Shown in pieces: positions 1-11,965 of a DNA stretch of 64,000 nt. Under the pieces are notes generated by a model. The model saw nothing but the letters and a program-made list of their open reading frames with translations. It had not been told where the DNA came from and made no database searches. Every line of letters begins with the position of its first letter. The stretch's first letter is position 1. The position numbers were made by a program, and so were the translations under genes. The DNA is from Artocarpus heterophyllus. Lineage: Eukaryota; Streptophyta; Magnoliopsida; Rosales; Moraceae. The stretch is from NCBI GenBank assembly GCA_025403435.1, contig JAJQZP010000230.1:62001-126000 (forward strand), in the 5' to 3' direction.

Positions 1-723
1 TGAGATTTCCTTGTTAAAACGCAATACAAAATCTGTTTAAATTCAATCCATTTTTAAAAGATATCGTACACGTGGTTTGTGTAGAATATAGGGTACTTCA
101 ATAAAATATATATAGGGTTTCAATATGTGTTTGTTTACAGTATGATCGTATTATTTATAGTGATTTTTCTAGATGGGTCTACCAAATCATAATGCTTATG
201 TCAGCTTAAAAAAATCATAACGATTATGCAGTAGACATATCCAATCGTATAACTATATTTAGTTATATTACCTAACTACTGATTTAGTAATACATTGTAG
301 TTGGTTTTATGTCATCTTGTAGATCAATATTTTTTTTCTCCAACAATGTTTTTCCCACATTCCTTTACTGAAAGTTGCTATAAATTTACCATTCAAATAT
401 TTTAAAGGAATAAAAAATTAGATTCAAATATTGTTCTTTTATAAGATAGAGGGGAGGGCTTCTATATGAAAGTAAAGGCAAATAAATTACACATATTTCT
501 TTGTCTATTGTGGTGAAACTAACTCGAAGTTAAAGCTTTATCAGCACTGGTTGAGGAAATCACACTTTAGTTACAGAAAGAACTTGGAGGAAGGGGGTGG
601 TAGTTAGTTTATAAGTATAAAGAAAAAGTTTAACCGCTAACTTTTGGAGTTGATAAAACAAATCGATTGTTTTCTAACTTAAAGCCCAATGTGTAATGGG
701 AGAGATTGTTAAAGAAATCGGTT
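1..723. other. AT-rich intergenic DNA
   Basis: No gene, RNA or recognisable repeat is visible here. The stretch is AT-rich with short A and T runs and ends at the CGGTT target duplication of the LTR that begins at 724. Confidence 0.6.
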
Positions 724-2864
724 TGTCACGCCCCGGAGTACGAGAGGTGACGTGGCGGAATATTTAGATTAATTAAACAAGAATCTAATAAAAATCGAGA
801 GTTTGAGAATCAGATTAAATAAAAATTAAGAAGATTTTCCACCACATTTTATGAAAGAATTTATAAATATTAAGCAGGTAATAAAAGTTAAATAAAAACC
901 GCGAATATGGGTTCCACAACCCACAACTTGTGCACACACATGGTTCTGACAATATCATAAATACAATTTACAGTCCAAGTACAAATAAAGTTAAGTCTTA
1001 CATGCCTTGATTAATAATACAGAATATAAATAAATTCTCCTATTGCTCCTGAGTTCGGTCCGAAGAATCTTCTCCAAACCTAAATGGGAAACCACCTAGA
1101 GGGGGGAAAATTTAAAACAATAAAACGTGAGCGAAAGGCTCGGTAGGACTATGTTTTATAAAATCATTTAATGCAAAGAAACATAGTATCGTTAGAAGCT
1201 ATTCAAAAGGAAACTTAAATAAATAAATAAATAATTTGAGTAGAACCGTTCTGTCACAGAACAGTCCACTCGTCAAATCAAAACACCATTTTACTTTTAC
1301 CTAGGCAAACCATGATATCACCACCGTAGTGGCCCAGCTGGGTTTCGGGACCTGCCCCCAAGGTCGATCGCTACACGACCCGATCTCTGATATGGCATCA
1401 TGCCTTTGTGTTTATTATCATTATCATTCAAAACCCAAATTACCGAGTGTTGTCAATTACGTTCATTATGAAGTTCATTTCATAATCACGGTATATTAAA
1501 ATATAACCGATAAAACCATTTTCAAACAACCGTTGAAAACATTTGATAGAAATCATTTTCAAAGCCAAATCATTTCAAAACCAGGCTACCAAAGAAATAG
1601 GATAGAAGTCCTACCTCTATATTCGTGCCGGTACCCTACACCGTAATCCCGGTCCGCTATACGTTAGCTCCACGGAACCACGAACGATCCTAGATTCAAA
1701 CTAAGTCGATCAATATCTAGTTTGAGACATTCTATGTTACTAAATCATTTCATGATGTCCTAGTGTGCCATTTGTATCATTAAAATCGTCCTATAAGGTT
1801 GGGATTTAAATCAGGGTTCAAAACAGTGAAAACGGGTAAAAATCACAAAATTTTCCATGCCTCGGTCGGCCTGCCGGACGTCCTGCTTCGGCCTGCCGAA
1901 CTGCACAGTTCGGCCTGCCGGAAGCAAAGTTCGGTCGGCCGAACATTTCCCCAGATTCGGCCTGCCGGTCGGAAGAACACCGGCCTGCCGATCATCACTC
2001 CGGCCTGCCGAACTGGGAAAATCCAGAAATCCCAGCCACGGGTTTCTCGATCCCCAAAATCCAAATCTGGATTCCAATCTGTTTTTCTCAAATCCCAAGC
2101 ATGAAAAACGTTCATAGATGATAGAAAAACATTTTAAAACATGTTTGGACTCATTTAAACAAGATTTGAACTCAAAATCCTCAAAAATCCGAAAATGAGA
2201 AAATGAGGGGAAAAATGAAAAATCTTGAATCCAATCCGTTTTTCTTCAATCTAAGCTTAGATTCTAGTTGTTCTAAGTTCATTTAACACAAATCCACGGT
2301 TTTCTAAGCTTAAACAAACCTAGATTTCAAAAACACACAAAATTGAAAATCTTGTAAAAAGTTTAGAAATTTCGAATCTAACCTCGAATCGAAGCTTCAA
2401 TCCGCGTTCTCGGTTGCCGAATCACGTCCCCGAGCTTCCTCCTTGCTGTCCCGAAGCTTGGATTCGAATGTGGTTTCAAAAATTTGAGAGAGAGATGTAG
2501 AGAGAGAGAGCTACCGAGAGATATCAAGAGGAAGAGAGAGAGAGCTTGCGGGAGTGTGAGGAGAGAGAGAGAGAAGAGGGAAATAAATAGAGAAAATCGG
2601 TGGGCGGTTTTACTGTGCGAAAACCATGTACCGCCCACGGTTTTGCAAAACGGAGTATTTTTAACATTTTACAAATTGTTGTGTTTTAAAACTCAAAACA
2701 TCATTTTAAAACAATAAGAAATCTTTTGAACACATCAATTTAACAAAACAATCAAAAATTCAAAATCCAACCAAATAATCTAATTAATGTTAAAACGTTA
2801 ATTATGGCACACTAATCCATCATTTATATTACATTTAACATTAAATAAATTTCGGGGCGTTACA
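724..2864 (+). mobile_element. Solo LTR, probably Gypsy-type, 2141 bp
   Basis: The element opens with TGTCACGCCCCG and closes with CGGGGCGTTACA, giving near-perfect 12-bp inverted ends with the TG...CA termini of an LTR. It is flanked by an exact 5-bp direct duplication, CGGTT at 719-723 and 2865-2869, as left by LTR-retrotransposon integration. No gag-pol coding is found inside or next to it, so this is a solo LTR left by recombination between two LTRs. Inside lie six exact copies of CGGCCTGCCG (1867-2010) and a GA-rich tract (about 2485-2580). The short open frames across 1800-2120 come from this GC-rich repeat and are not genes. Assignment to Gypsy rests on length and the style of the ends, not on coding sequence. 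Confidence 0.85.
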
Positions 2865-2869
2865 CGGTT

Positions 2870-4686
2870 ATAGAATAAACTAGGTGGAAACTGATAGTTT
2901 ATAAGTGTCCCTGTCAAAGGATACTTTTCTTTTAAAAAATGCATACCTATATAAAACATCTTCAAAACATCTCAAAAAATAATATTAAAACAGACTAATT
3001 AAAATTGTGCATTTAGTCTCCACTAAGCATAGCATAATTAGTTTATAAACTAAAAACATGTAAACGTGGCAACATATGTTCTGCAATCAGTATAGCATAA
3101 TTAGCATTCTATAAACTAATGTGGTTTAGAGGGTAATTTTTATTTTTTGAATTTAAGAAGAGAATTAAACTCTATCCTATAATAAAATATGTGTGGAATT
3201 GCTCTAGAGTTTGTATGCAATCAAGGTTAAATTGCTAGAACAAAAAATTAATTTGATTGTCATGATTCGGAAACTTTTCTTACTAATATTTATGAAAATT
3301 TTGAAACCAATTAGGACTAAAGTTTGAATGGTAGATTCAATTGATTTTCATGATTCGGAAACTTTCCTTAATAAAAATTATGAAAATTTTGAAATCAATG
3401 GCATGACAAGTAAATTGATAAAAATTTGGCTAATCAAATATTGAAAGATTTGATAGGAGAAAAAGTGATTACTATGTTGAGCCTTTTGGGAAAAAGAAAA
3501 GAAAGAGATCAAATTTCAATATACCATATTGACGAGAACCAAATCAACATGATGATGATGTGGACCTGCTCAGATGTGGACCGTTCTACTAATACTTTCT
3601 TTCTTGAATTTATTCTCTTGAATATACGTATCTTACGTAACAATAGAAATGAATCCAACATCTCATTTTATTATCTTAAAAAATGTTTGGGCTATCACCG
3701 ATACTTAATACCACAATTAATAAAAGATAAATTTTACATATGGGTAACATGTAATAAAACTCATCTTTTATTAACGTGTGGCGTTCATCATTGCTTAAAT
3801 CATTAGAAATGAGAAGTACTTAAATACCCACAATGTTTAAATCAACGAAACAAGGAATTTTTTTTTCTTTTTTCTTTTTGTTAATCTTGAATAAGATGAT
3901 TTGACCTTTGTCTCAAAAGTGCAGTGAAGTGTAGATTTGTTGCCTGCAACCACGGTATCTCCATCACTTCAAAGTAGAATATCTTTTTGAAATTTGTCGT
4001 GTACTAATTTTCTTATGGTTCATTTGTCTCATAGTTTGATTTTCCTTTACCTATTTAGACTTTAGAACCCACGATGTATGCATTGTTTTAGTGATCACCA
4101 TCGATACTAAACACAACAAATAATAAAAGGTGAGTATAGAAGCCACCTCCTATCATCGTTTTTCCTTGACTTTATTTTTCACTAATTTTACTTGTTCTTA
4201 CATAACTGAATTCCTGGGATTATGTGAGTTGAGAAATGAGATCAATAAGGGTTGACAATCTAAATAAATAAATAAAGTGGGTTATGGGTCCAAAATATCC
4301 ATATATATCTTCTTCTTCTTTTTTAACTTGAGAGAGGAAAAAATTACAACATATTTTATGTCTTAATGTCCTTGCAAAATATAACATCAAATAAAAAAAA
4401 ATTATATATCTATAATAAAAGACAATTCTTTAAGTGCACCAAGAGGGTGATTGGGTAATTTTATAGGCGCTACATTCATATCATTGGCGTTAAATTGATG
4501 CCTAATCCAAATATCAAACCTATGCCCTTTTATAATGGATATTTACATTTACCATTCCCTTCTCCTTTTTTTTTTTAATTTTCGCAGTAATTGCAAAATC
4601 TTTTTTCCAAAAGGACCAAACATTATTTTATAAAACTAAAGCCTCATTATATTAAAGCTGCGATGTATAGAAATTAGATCAAAACT
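2870..4686. other. Intergenic region with an 88-bp-spaced duplication
   Basis: No convincing gene is present. A segment around CATGATTCGGAAACTTT recurs, starting near 3261 and 3349, each copy followed by a matching stretch containing ATGAAAATTTTGAAA. This is a diverged tandem duplication with a period of about 88 bp. The 126-residue open frame at 3426-3806 begins at TTG, has no recognisable domain and is treated as chance. Confidence 0.5.
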
Positions 4687-7040
4687 TCATCCATTCAATC
4701 CTACCCACTTCTTAAAAGCTAACCCTGCTTCTCTTTTTCTAAGTTGGCCTAATGTCTGGAACTTGGGAGCTTTGCCCTTATAAAGTGTTTTGTGATACTC
4801 AACAAACATATTCCCTTTCTCCATCATCTCCACGACTTCTTTTGCGCGGTTGAAAAACCCACCATTCACAAATGTGTAAAGCACAGAATCCAGGAGTTCA
4901 TGATCGAACTTCATTGGCGTCGAGGAAGCAAGAGACTTCATCTCACCCCACAGTTCCGTCACCTCTATATAGTTTCCCCCGATAGCTGCGTAAGCAGTTA
5001 CCATTGTATGGAAAGTTTGAGCATTTGGGGTATGCCCAAGACTCCTTATCATCTTCAGAGCCTTCTCAGCATCTTGCATCAATCTCTTCCTGCAGAAGAA
5101 GTGGATCACATTGTTCCAATCATGAACATCCGAGTCCACTTTCTGCCCTTCCTTTGTTTCTTGTAAGAGCTTTGCCATCAACTTGGCTTCATACCCATCC
5201 CTTAACCAACCTCTCAAACTCTTGACGACCAGTTTTCGATATCTTAGCCGCTTTCATCTCTCTGAAGAGATGGAATGCTTCCTGTGTATCTTGTTGCAGC
5301 ACCTTGGACTGGATCAATGCCCCGTGGAGCTTGAATCTAGCTGGACTCCGGCCCTACGAGCATCGCATAGAAGTGACGCAGCATCTCCTGCTCGGTTGGC
5401 TTGGCAGTATGCTTTTAAGAGAGAGGAATGCAAAGACGCAGCAGTCCTGACACCAGCCAAACGCATCTCATGAAGAAGGTCATGTGCCTGGTCTAACCAA
5501 CCAAGCGCTATGCACGAATTGATGACATGAAGCATCACTGTATCATCGTTGGAAATTGGAGAATCTTCTTTCTCTGCCTTGACGAGAAACTCTGCCAAAT
5601 TCTTGGTCTTGCCAGCTTCAAGAAAGGCCTTGACTAATTTCACAAAAATTTTCTCAGTTGGTTGGATAATACCATGTTCAGTTGTTGGTAATTCAAATTG
5701 ACTCCGAAGCTTAGCTAACATAGTGCCAAGCACTTCCTTCACTTCTGTTTCAAGTTTCATGAAAGTTTGGTCTCTTGAATACTCTTCGTAAGATAATATG
5801 GGAATTCTTATGAATTTATATCTTCTAAATGTTCAGACCGTTCATGACTTGAACTTGAGCCGGAACCAAGGAAAAGAGAAGATTGGCCATCATTTTGAAC
5901 AGCACCAATTACCAGCGACGCTGCAGCAAGAGATGACCTAGCTGCTTTTGCTCTCTGAAGCATTTCCAAAACCATGTTGGAAGCAGAATCAAGATCCCCC
6001 ACCTTCAAACGGCATGTAAGCAAACAACTATAGAACTGCCTAAATTGAACACCACTCAGGTTGTGTGCCTCATTTATGTACCGTTGAAGCTTCTTAAGCT
6101 CTTCTATTCGTCCATTCCTCTTGTATATATGCACCATTACCAGCAAGAAGTTAGAATCAACTTTGATGCCAACTCGAGGCATCATCTCAAGGAGCTGCTC
6201 TGCTTTCCTAATCGTTCCAAACAAGAGACAACCAGCCAGAGCAATGTTGAAAGCTGTAGTGTTAGGCTTCATAGCAATCAAGGGCGCATTGCTCTTTTTA
6301 CGTGGATCCACCCTACTATCTTGGTACAAATAGCCAAAGCTCAAGAATCAACTCAGCAGCAAGGTATGCCCCAGGAGCTGTTTGTGACATATGTGCCAAA
6401 GTTGCAGACGAAGCAGCAACCAGAGGAAATTGCTCCATTTCTACAAGCTTCCTCAAAACAGTTGATACAGGAACCGGCAACCCAGCTTTGGCAAGTGAAA
6501 AGGCAAGATGAATTAGCGTCTCTTTCTCTAACAAGTTCTGTTTTCCTTCCTCAAAAGCTTGTTCTACAAGCCCAAAGGCCTTCTCCAACCACGCAACATC
6601 AAGGCTTTCTGCAAAAGTTGCAAGGACTTTGTTCACAACAGACTTTCTAGGAAACCCATCCGTCTGCATATGTTGTTCATATAACTTCCACACATTGTTA
6701 AGTCTAAGCTTGTCAAGTGCATCTTGTTTTTCTCGCACCTGGACCAAGATTGTTCCCGCTGCAGTCGACAAAAACTTTATTCCAAATGTGATACCATTCT
6801 GCATTCTCAGGGATACAGCTTGCTCATTTGGATTGACCAAACGAGACCCAATACGCCCACAAAGAGGCCTGAAACTTGAATATGCTTGAAAACGGTATCT
6901 TGAAATCCGAGTTGTGCTATAATTTCCATCTGGAAGTAAGACGTACAAGTTGGAACAAGAGACTTTAGTAATCTGATGACTGAGTTTTCTCCCAAAGACC
7001 GTAATCTCGTCTGACAATTAGCCCTTTTGCAATGAAACAA
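4687..7040 (-). pseudogene. PPR protein pseudogene, At1g03100-like
   Basis: Conceptual translation of the minus strand gives collinear segments of one pentatricopeptide-repeat protein of an organelle RNA-binding type: an N-terminal part (6316-7040), a PPR array with helical pairs such as FNIALAGCLLFGTIRKAEQL (5808-6344), another array (5241-5760), and a C-terminal part ending KKWVGLNG (4687-5230). The segments abut but lie in different frames. Single-base shifts fall near 6940, 6320-6345, 5805-5815, about 5320 and about 5205. The expected start codon near 7040 reads TTG, and there appears to be an in-frame loss near 4790, just before the YHKTLYKG motif. The gene is intronless, as usual for PPR genes. 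Resemblance to Arabidopsis At1g03100 is from memory. Five shifts, a lost start and a deletion argue for a dead gene, though base-calling errors cannot be excluded from the sequence alone. Confidence 0.8.
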
Positions 7041-7590
7041 AACAGAAATCAGAAAAACCCAATGAAGTTATAGGCTTCACAGGCACAGCTTCAGCAGGAA
7101 ACTGAACGACGGAAATGAAGAAATCCAAGTTCAAATACTGACAAATGACGTAACCAAAAAAATAAATAAAGAAATGAAAAAAGATTAACGATGACGTCTC
7201 AATTTTTTTTTTTTGCTAACAAGCATTCTTCATACCAAGAATTAGTCCTCTGTAAGACATTTCATCAAACAACTGGCAAGCAGGTTGAGCTTAGCTGCAA
7301 TGGAGAAAGCAAGCAGCAAAAGAACTAAAACCAAGCCTTGATCAGACAAGAATTTTATTAAGTTTCTCAGCAACCAAAATACTAAGCAAAATCACGTATC
7401 TCGGCGGAAGAGAAAGCAACAGAGCAAGGGAGATTGTTGGGGCGTAAAACAACATACGCTTGCGAATTTTGAAGCAGGAGGAAGAGACCCAGAGCAACAG
7501 ATATGGCGAAAGAGCGGAGATGCAGCCCGACTAGGTGGTAAGACAAGGGACCAATTTTATTACGGCGGAATTTTCATAAATTCTACCTTT
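7041..7590. other. 5' flank of the PPR relic
   Basis: This segment lies upstream of the minus-strand PPR relic and presumably held its leader and promoter. It includes a T run at 7204-7214 and a purine-rich stretch near 7400-7530. No independent gene is seen. Confidence 0.4.
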
Positions 7591-7594
7591 TAAA

Positions 7595-7735
7595 ATTTAT
7601 TTTTTATAAATGAGATATATGTTGATTTATGATATAACTAAATATGAAATATAAATAAAAATATGGCATAATTTTTTTTAAAATGTAATATAAATAAACA
7701 TAATTTTTAAAAATATAGTATAACATATAATTTTC
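7595..7735 (+). repeat. Dispersed repeat, copy 1 (partner at 55.6 kb)
   Basis: This AT-rich segment shares collinear words with 55570-55712 in the same orientation: TTTATTTTTTATAAAT, then a match containing AATATAAATAAACA or ATATAAATAAACA, then ATAATTTTC or GAAATTTTC. One copy sits just upstream of the PPR relic, the other just downstream of the TRM82 relic. No terminal repeats were recognised, so the element class is unknown. Confidence 0.5.
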
Positions 7736-7913
7736 TTTTTTATTATTTTACTATATTTTACACTGATTAATTAATAATTTGATATATCGATGGTTTATTA
7801 CTTATAAACTGGTCTATTATTTATTTATCAATGGTCTATTAATGATAAATAAGTAAATCATTAATTAAAATTGGCTTGTGATATTGATCTACTATTGATA
7901 AACAATAAGTTAG

Positions 7914-8050
7914 CCTTTGGGGCTAACCCAATGGTTAGGTAAAGTGGGGTGGGGTTAGGCCTGTTGGGTTTCGATCTTTGGGCGACAATTTTGGGTTAAT
8001 GAGGCAGATGAAGTACATAAATGCCAAATGTGTATATATATATATATAAG
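7914..8050 (+). mobile_element. SINE-like tRNA-derived remnant
   Basis: An A-box-like stretch around GGGCTAACCCAATGGTTAGG is followed about 40 bp later by a B-box-like GGTTTCGATC. The segment ends in a TA-rich tail (about 8033-8048). The spacing and order of the two internal promoter boxes fit a plant SINE. No clear target duplication was found. Confidence 0.4.
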
Positions 8051-8093
8051 TTATCCTATTATTGATCAACATTTTAAAACAATCTTTTTTTTA

Positions 8094-8603
8094 GAGAAAT
8101 AATATAGTAAGACCCTCTAAAAAATGTCTTACTATAAAACCCTTTTTTTTAACTATTGGATTTAATCCAATGGTCTAAAATTTAAGTCTCACAAGAAAAA
8201 TAAATACATAAAACCACACTTGATTCTATCATTTTCAACATAGTAAATATAAAAATTAAAAAACCCAAAATCCTTTTAAAAAAGCCCAAAAAATACCTTA
8301 AAAAATAAAACAAAAACAAAAACAGAGGCATCTCCCACTCCATCAATGTCGGTAGCGGAGGAGGCAGAGGGGAAGGGGATGGGGGTGCTCAACGACGGCG
8401 GGTCGACGGCAAGACACGGCCGATCAACTATGACCCCTGGAGGTCGAGGGGTGGTGAATTGAGATCGCGAGATCTCTTTTTGCAATGGGCTACTCTGTCA
8501 CTAATGGTGGCCTTGTTTAATTTTAACCATCAGATAAAAATCTTACATTCAAAAAAGGGTCTTATCGTAAGACCTTTTTAGAGGGTCTTACCATAAAATC
8601 TCC
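8094..8603. mobile_element. Non-autonomous Mutator-like TIR element
   Basis: The left end (about 8094-8145, containing AAGACCCTCTAAAAA) and the right end (about 8555-8603, containing TTTTTAGAGGGTCTTACC) are long inverted repeats of roughly 45 bp. Similar 9-10 bp words, CTTTTTTTTA and CTTTTTTCTA, flank the element, as expected for Mutator-like target duplications, although they are low complexity. The centre (8335-8480) is strikingly GC-rich compared with its surroundings and yields a 69-residue minus-strand open frame without a recognised domain. That core could be a captured gene fragment. Confidence 0.6.
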
Positions 8604-8641
8604 CTTTTTTCTAATTCAACAAAACTTGGTAAATAAATAAA

Positions 8642-9975
8642 TGTTGACAAGTTAGTTTTAGGCTAATTAGTTAGATGATTTTTACTTAATATTTTTGCTA
8701 GTTTTGAACAATTTATAAGAATTTGATAGTGTTTTATGCTCTTTTGTAGGTTTTAAGGAAAAAGATACATATTAGCAAAGTATGGGGCAAAATGGACCGA
8801 AAAATAAACGAAACTGAACTCGGGGACAAAATGGAGCCTAGACGCCCAATAGTTGGTGTCTAGGCATTGCTACAAATGAAATTCATACAGAAAACCCGAT
8901 AGCATAGCGCCTAAGCGCCATTTAGAAGGACCAGTGTAGCGCCTATGCACTACAATCTTGGCACCTAGGTGCTAAAGAGAGGGCGCTCAGGCACCATTTT
9001 GAAAAAGAATCCATGGGCAAGTATAGCGCCTAGGCGCTGTTACGAAGCCTAGGCGCCATTGCGATCCCAATTCAAATTTCAGTGTAATTTTGTTCTAAAA
9101 TTGCCCTTTCAAACCGTAGCCTATAAATAGAACATTATGAAGGGTTGGATGATGAATTTTAAGAGAGAAAAACAACAGACAAGAGGGGAGAACTCACTGC
9201 TTTGGAGAAGAAGAATGATGCAACCCGGAGACAGAAATCATCTTCGCATCCAAACACAGTTTTTTTTCCTTCACTCATCATGTTTAAGATATTATTTAAG
9301 ATTGTTTTTAATTTCATTAGGAACTAATTTTCCTTTTTCTAGGGCTACTATGTAGCCGGATTATGGATGTTCAATTTTATTTAATTTAATTCAATTCGAT
9401 GTTTATTCATTATCTATGCTGAGTGTTTAATCTAATCTTAATGCTTGTAAAAGTTTGCGCACCTTTTACATGATTTGTGATTTAATTTGAGACTGAAAAG
9501 TGATAATTAAATTAAACCATGATTGAATGCCATGGGATCATCATAGGATAGAGATATCTGTGAGACTTATGTAACATTGTGAATTTCTTGTTCTTAATGA
9601 ATCTTGGTAAGTTTAGGGTTTCCATAGAAATGTAAGAAATTTGCTAACTAGGATAAATTATTAATGTTTGAGAAAGATTAATGACTACCCAAGAGAAATT
9701 TATTATCGGCATAGGAGTAAACATCGGTTGATTAAATTAAATAATTTGAATATGATTAATTTATGTAAAATCAGACGCCCTAGTCTTTTATTATTTAGGT
9801 TTTCATTTTGTTTTGTTTTGTTTTGTTATTTTTCTATTTATATTTGATTGTTCAAATAATATTAGAATTAACCAATTTTGGTGTTTAACTAGATTAATGC
9901 AATCTTCATAGAAACGATACTCTACTCACTATTTATTACTTATCTACGATTCTATGCACTTGCAAATTTTTTGCA
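8642..9975 (+). mobile_element. Probable solo LTR, 1334 bp
   Basis: The segment begins TGTTGAC and ends TTTTTTGCA, with ATAAA directly on both sides (8637-8641 and 9976-9980) as a candidate 5-bp target duplication. No retrotransposon coding is present. The closing region (about 9895-9970) resembles the ends of plant Gypsy LTRs. A cluster of palindromic words (8880-9060) includes the perfect 14-bp palindrome AGCGCCTAGGCGCT at 9025-9038. The AT-rich duplication is weaker evidence than the CGGTT of the first LTR. Confidence 0.55.
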
Positions 9976-10261
9976 ATAAATGTGAACTAATAGTGTTCGT
10001 GAAGTGTGGTTCGAACTAAAACTTTTAAATTGAAAACTATAGAATGTGAGAGCTTTACACTGTAGCTTATTTTTTTTCGATCATTTGTAGTATGTAAAAA
10101 CTTTATACTATAGTAACTAAAAGTTTTGGTTAAAACTAATTTTGCCAACTATACATTAAAAGACTTCTTCTAGAAAGAGCCCTTATTTTAGTTAACTAAA
10201 AGACTATTGTTCTTGAAGGAAAAGTTGTCTAATGCCTATCATATGCTACACTCGTCCTACA

Positions 10262-11100
10262 CAGAGATGCAACAATGGGTCGGGCCCCGTAGGCCGATAC
10301 GGGTCCGTCCTGATACAGTGATAGGTCAGGCTGACACGGTCCGTTACTGTTCAAGGCACGGCCTGGCCCGGCCCATACATGTTGGTGGGCTGGGCTAGGC
10401 CAACATATATCAGCCCATGGGCCGGTCCGGCCTTGGGCCTGGCCAGGCCGGCACGTTTAGGCCCATCATGGATCGACCCATCCTGACCTGTGTACGACCT
10501 ATATAGGCCCACAATGGGCCAGTCCACCAAGGCCCATTGTGGCCCAATTTCATTTATAATGTTTTTCTTTTTTTTTGTGTTTCTTAATAATTTTGTACAC
10601 ATCTTATGTATAATTATCTTGATTGTATTCTTTTTTTCTTACCAAGGTTCTGTCTCATTGAGATTTCCTTGGAAAGGTTTTTAATGAGGTAAATAAAATA
10701 TCCATTTTCATATTTCCATTGACTATTCAAACTTTTTATTTGTTAATTTGTTTAAAAATTCAAAATAAAAAATAAAAAATAAAATTAAAAATTAAAAATT
10801 ATATGCTTAGATGGGTTGGCCCATCTAAACCCACGATGGGCCAAAATAGGCTTACCTATCCTAACTCGTAGATGGGCTGGAATGAGCTAGCCCATTCAAG
10901 GCCCACAGCACGGCACGGCCCGGCTCACGACATGACCTGGCCTGGCCCACGTAAAATTGGCCTGTGGTGTGGGCTGGGCAGAGGTAATTCAAATATGGGC
11001 TGGCCCGACCCGGCCTGGGCTGGCCTACAAAATTTTAGGCTGGGCCAGCCCGGGTGAGCCTAAGGAGAACGGGCTGGGTCGGCCAGTTATTGCATCTCTA
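10262..11100. mobile_element. Non-autonomous hAT element, 839 bp
   Basis: An exact 8-bp duplication, GTCCTACA, lies at 10254-10261 and 11101-11108. The ends are CAGAGATGCAACAA on the left and TTATTGCATCTCTA on the right, which form an imperfect terminal inverted repeat. An 8-bp duplication with TIRs of this type is the signature of the hAT superfamily. The interior has no transposase. It is packed with GGCCC/GGGCC words (10275-10560 and 10810-11080) around an AT-rich centre. The open frames across it are by-products of the repeat. Confidence 0.85.
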
Positions 11101-11108
11101 GTCCTACA

Positions 11109-11494
11109 TATCATTAAAGATAGGAGGCCGGCCTACTAATTTTTTTTATTATATATGTAAAATCTTATAAAACTTGTAATTTATCTTGAAATTTTAAAAT
11201 TTTGTACTTACCCTGTCCCTGCTTCATAATATATATGTAAAATCTCTCACTCAACTTTTATCTTTAGCATATGTCCCACCCTTTAGGGTTTGTTTTTTTA
11301 AGCTCGTCACTGTGTGTGCAGGAAGCACGTCAGCTAAGGACATAACAATAGATGATACCATGATTTGGGGAAGCTATATGGTTTTTAACGGCCTGATTTT
11401 TGTTGAAGATGCTACTTCAACAAATGGATAATTTCATCTTTAGGAAAAAATAAACATTTATATTTTGCTCTAAAATAGATAGGAGAAGCAGGAT
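11109..11494. other. Intergenic region, nothing recognised
   Basis: No gene or repeat boundary is recognised between the hAT element and the duplicated vicilin-type flank. A short GC-richer stretch at 11300-11420 has no open frame of note. Confidence 0.4.
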
Positions 11495-11635
11495 AGCATA
11501 ATATATACATCATCAGTTGGCCAGTTTTTATTTAAGGACTTCCCATGAAGAGAGATAATTACTTCCAAGGTCTATCCACAGGCCTCCACCGTGGACATAC
11601 ACATTAGTCCTTAGATACTTTCATCTTCTTTTTTT
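11495..11635 (-). repeat. Relic of a vicilin-like gene 3' flank
   Basis: This segment matches 16250-16380, the region just past the stop codon of the vicilin-like pseudogene, in the same orientation. Shared collinear words include ATAATATATA, ATCAGTTGG, TTTATTTAA and TCTATCCACAGG, followed by ACATACA. It therefore looks like the 3' flank of a second, tandem vicilin-like copy. The coding part expected at higher coordinates (beyond 11640) is not recognisable. Confidence 0.6.
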
Positions 11636-11965
11636 TTACTTAACTTGAATCTCTTAGTTAAATTTCTCGTCTCACTTAACGATTTCGTTACTTTGCGTAT
11701 TACGGAATATTTTTTGTCTAAAGGTAGTGTGCTAAATCGGAGTGTTCAGCTCCATCTTAGCCTTTTTTTAAAAACGATGATTGTACATTTAATAAGTTTT
11801 TTGTAAACTTCATGACTTTACTTAACTTCTCATTTAACTTTACCATCTTACTACTTTCATCTTATAGAAAAATTCATGCTAAAGAGCGTTTTCCAATATC
11901 GGGTGTTTATAAAATGACCATTTTACGCTTGATGGGTCTTAGAAAATATTCAAAACTTGTTTTAT

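Noticed and set aside
1799..2117. Cluster of overlapping open frames on both strands
   Set aside because: They come from the repeated CGGCCTGCCG word inside a solo LTR.
3426..3806. 126-residue plus-strand open frame
   Set aside because: It begins at TTG rather than ATG, has no domain or homologue that I recognise, and lies in AT-rich DNA beside a tandem duplication.
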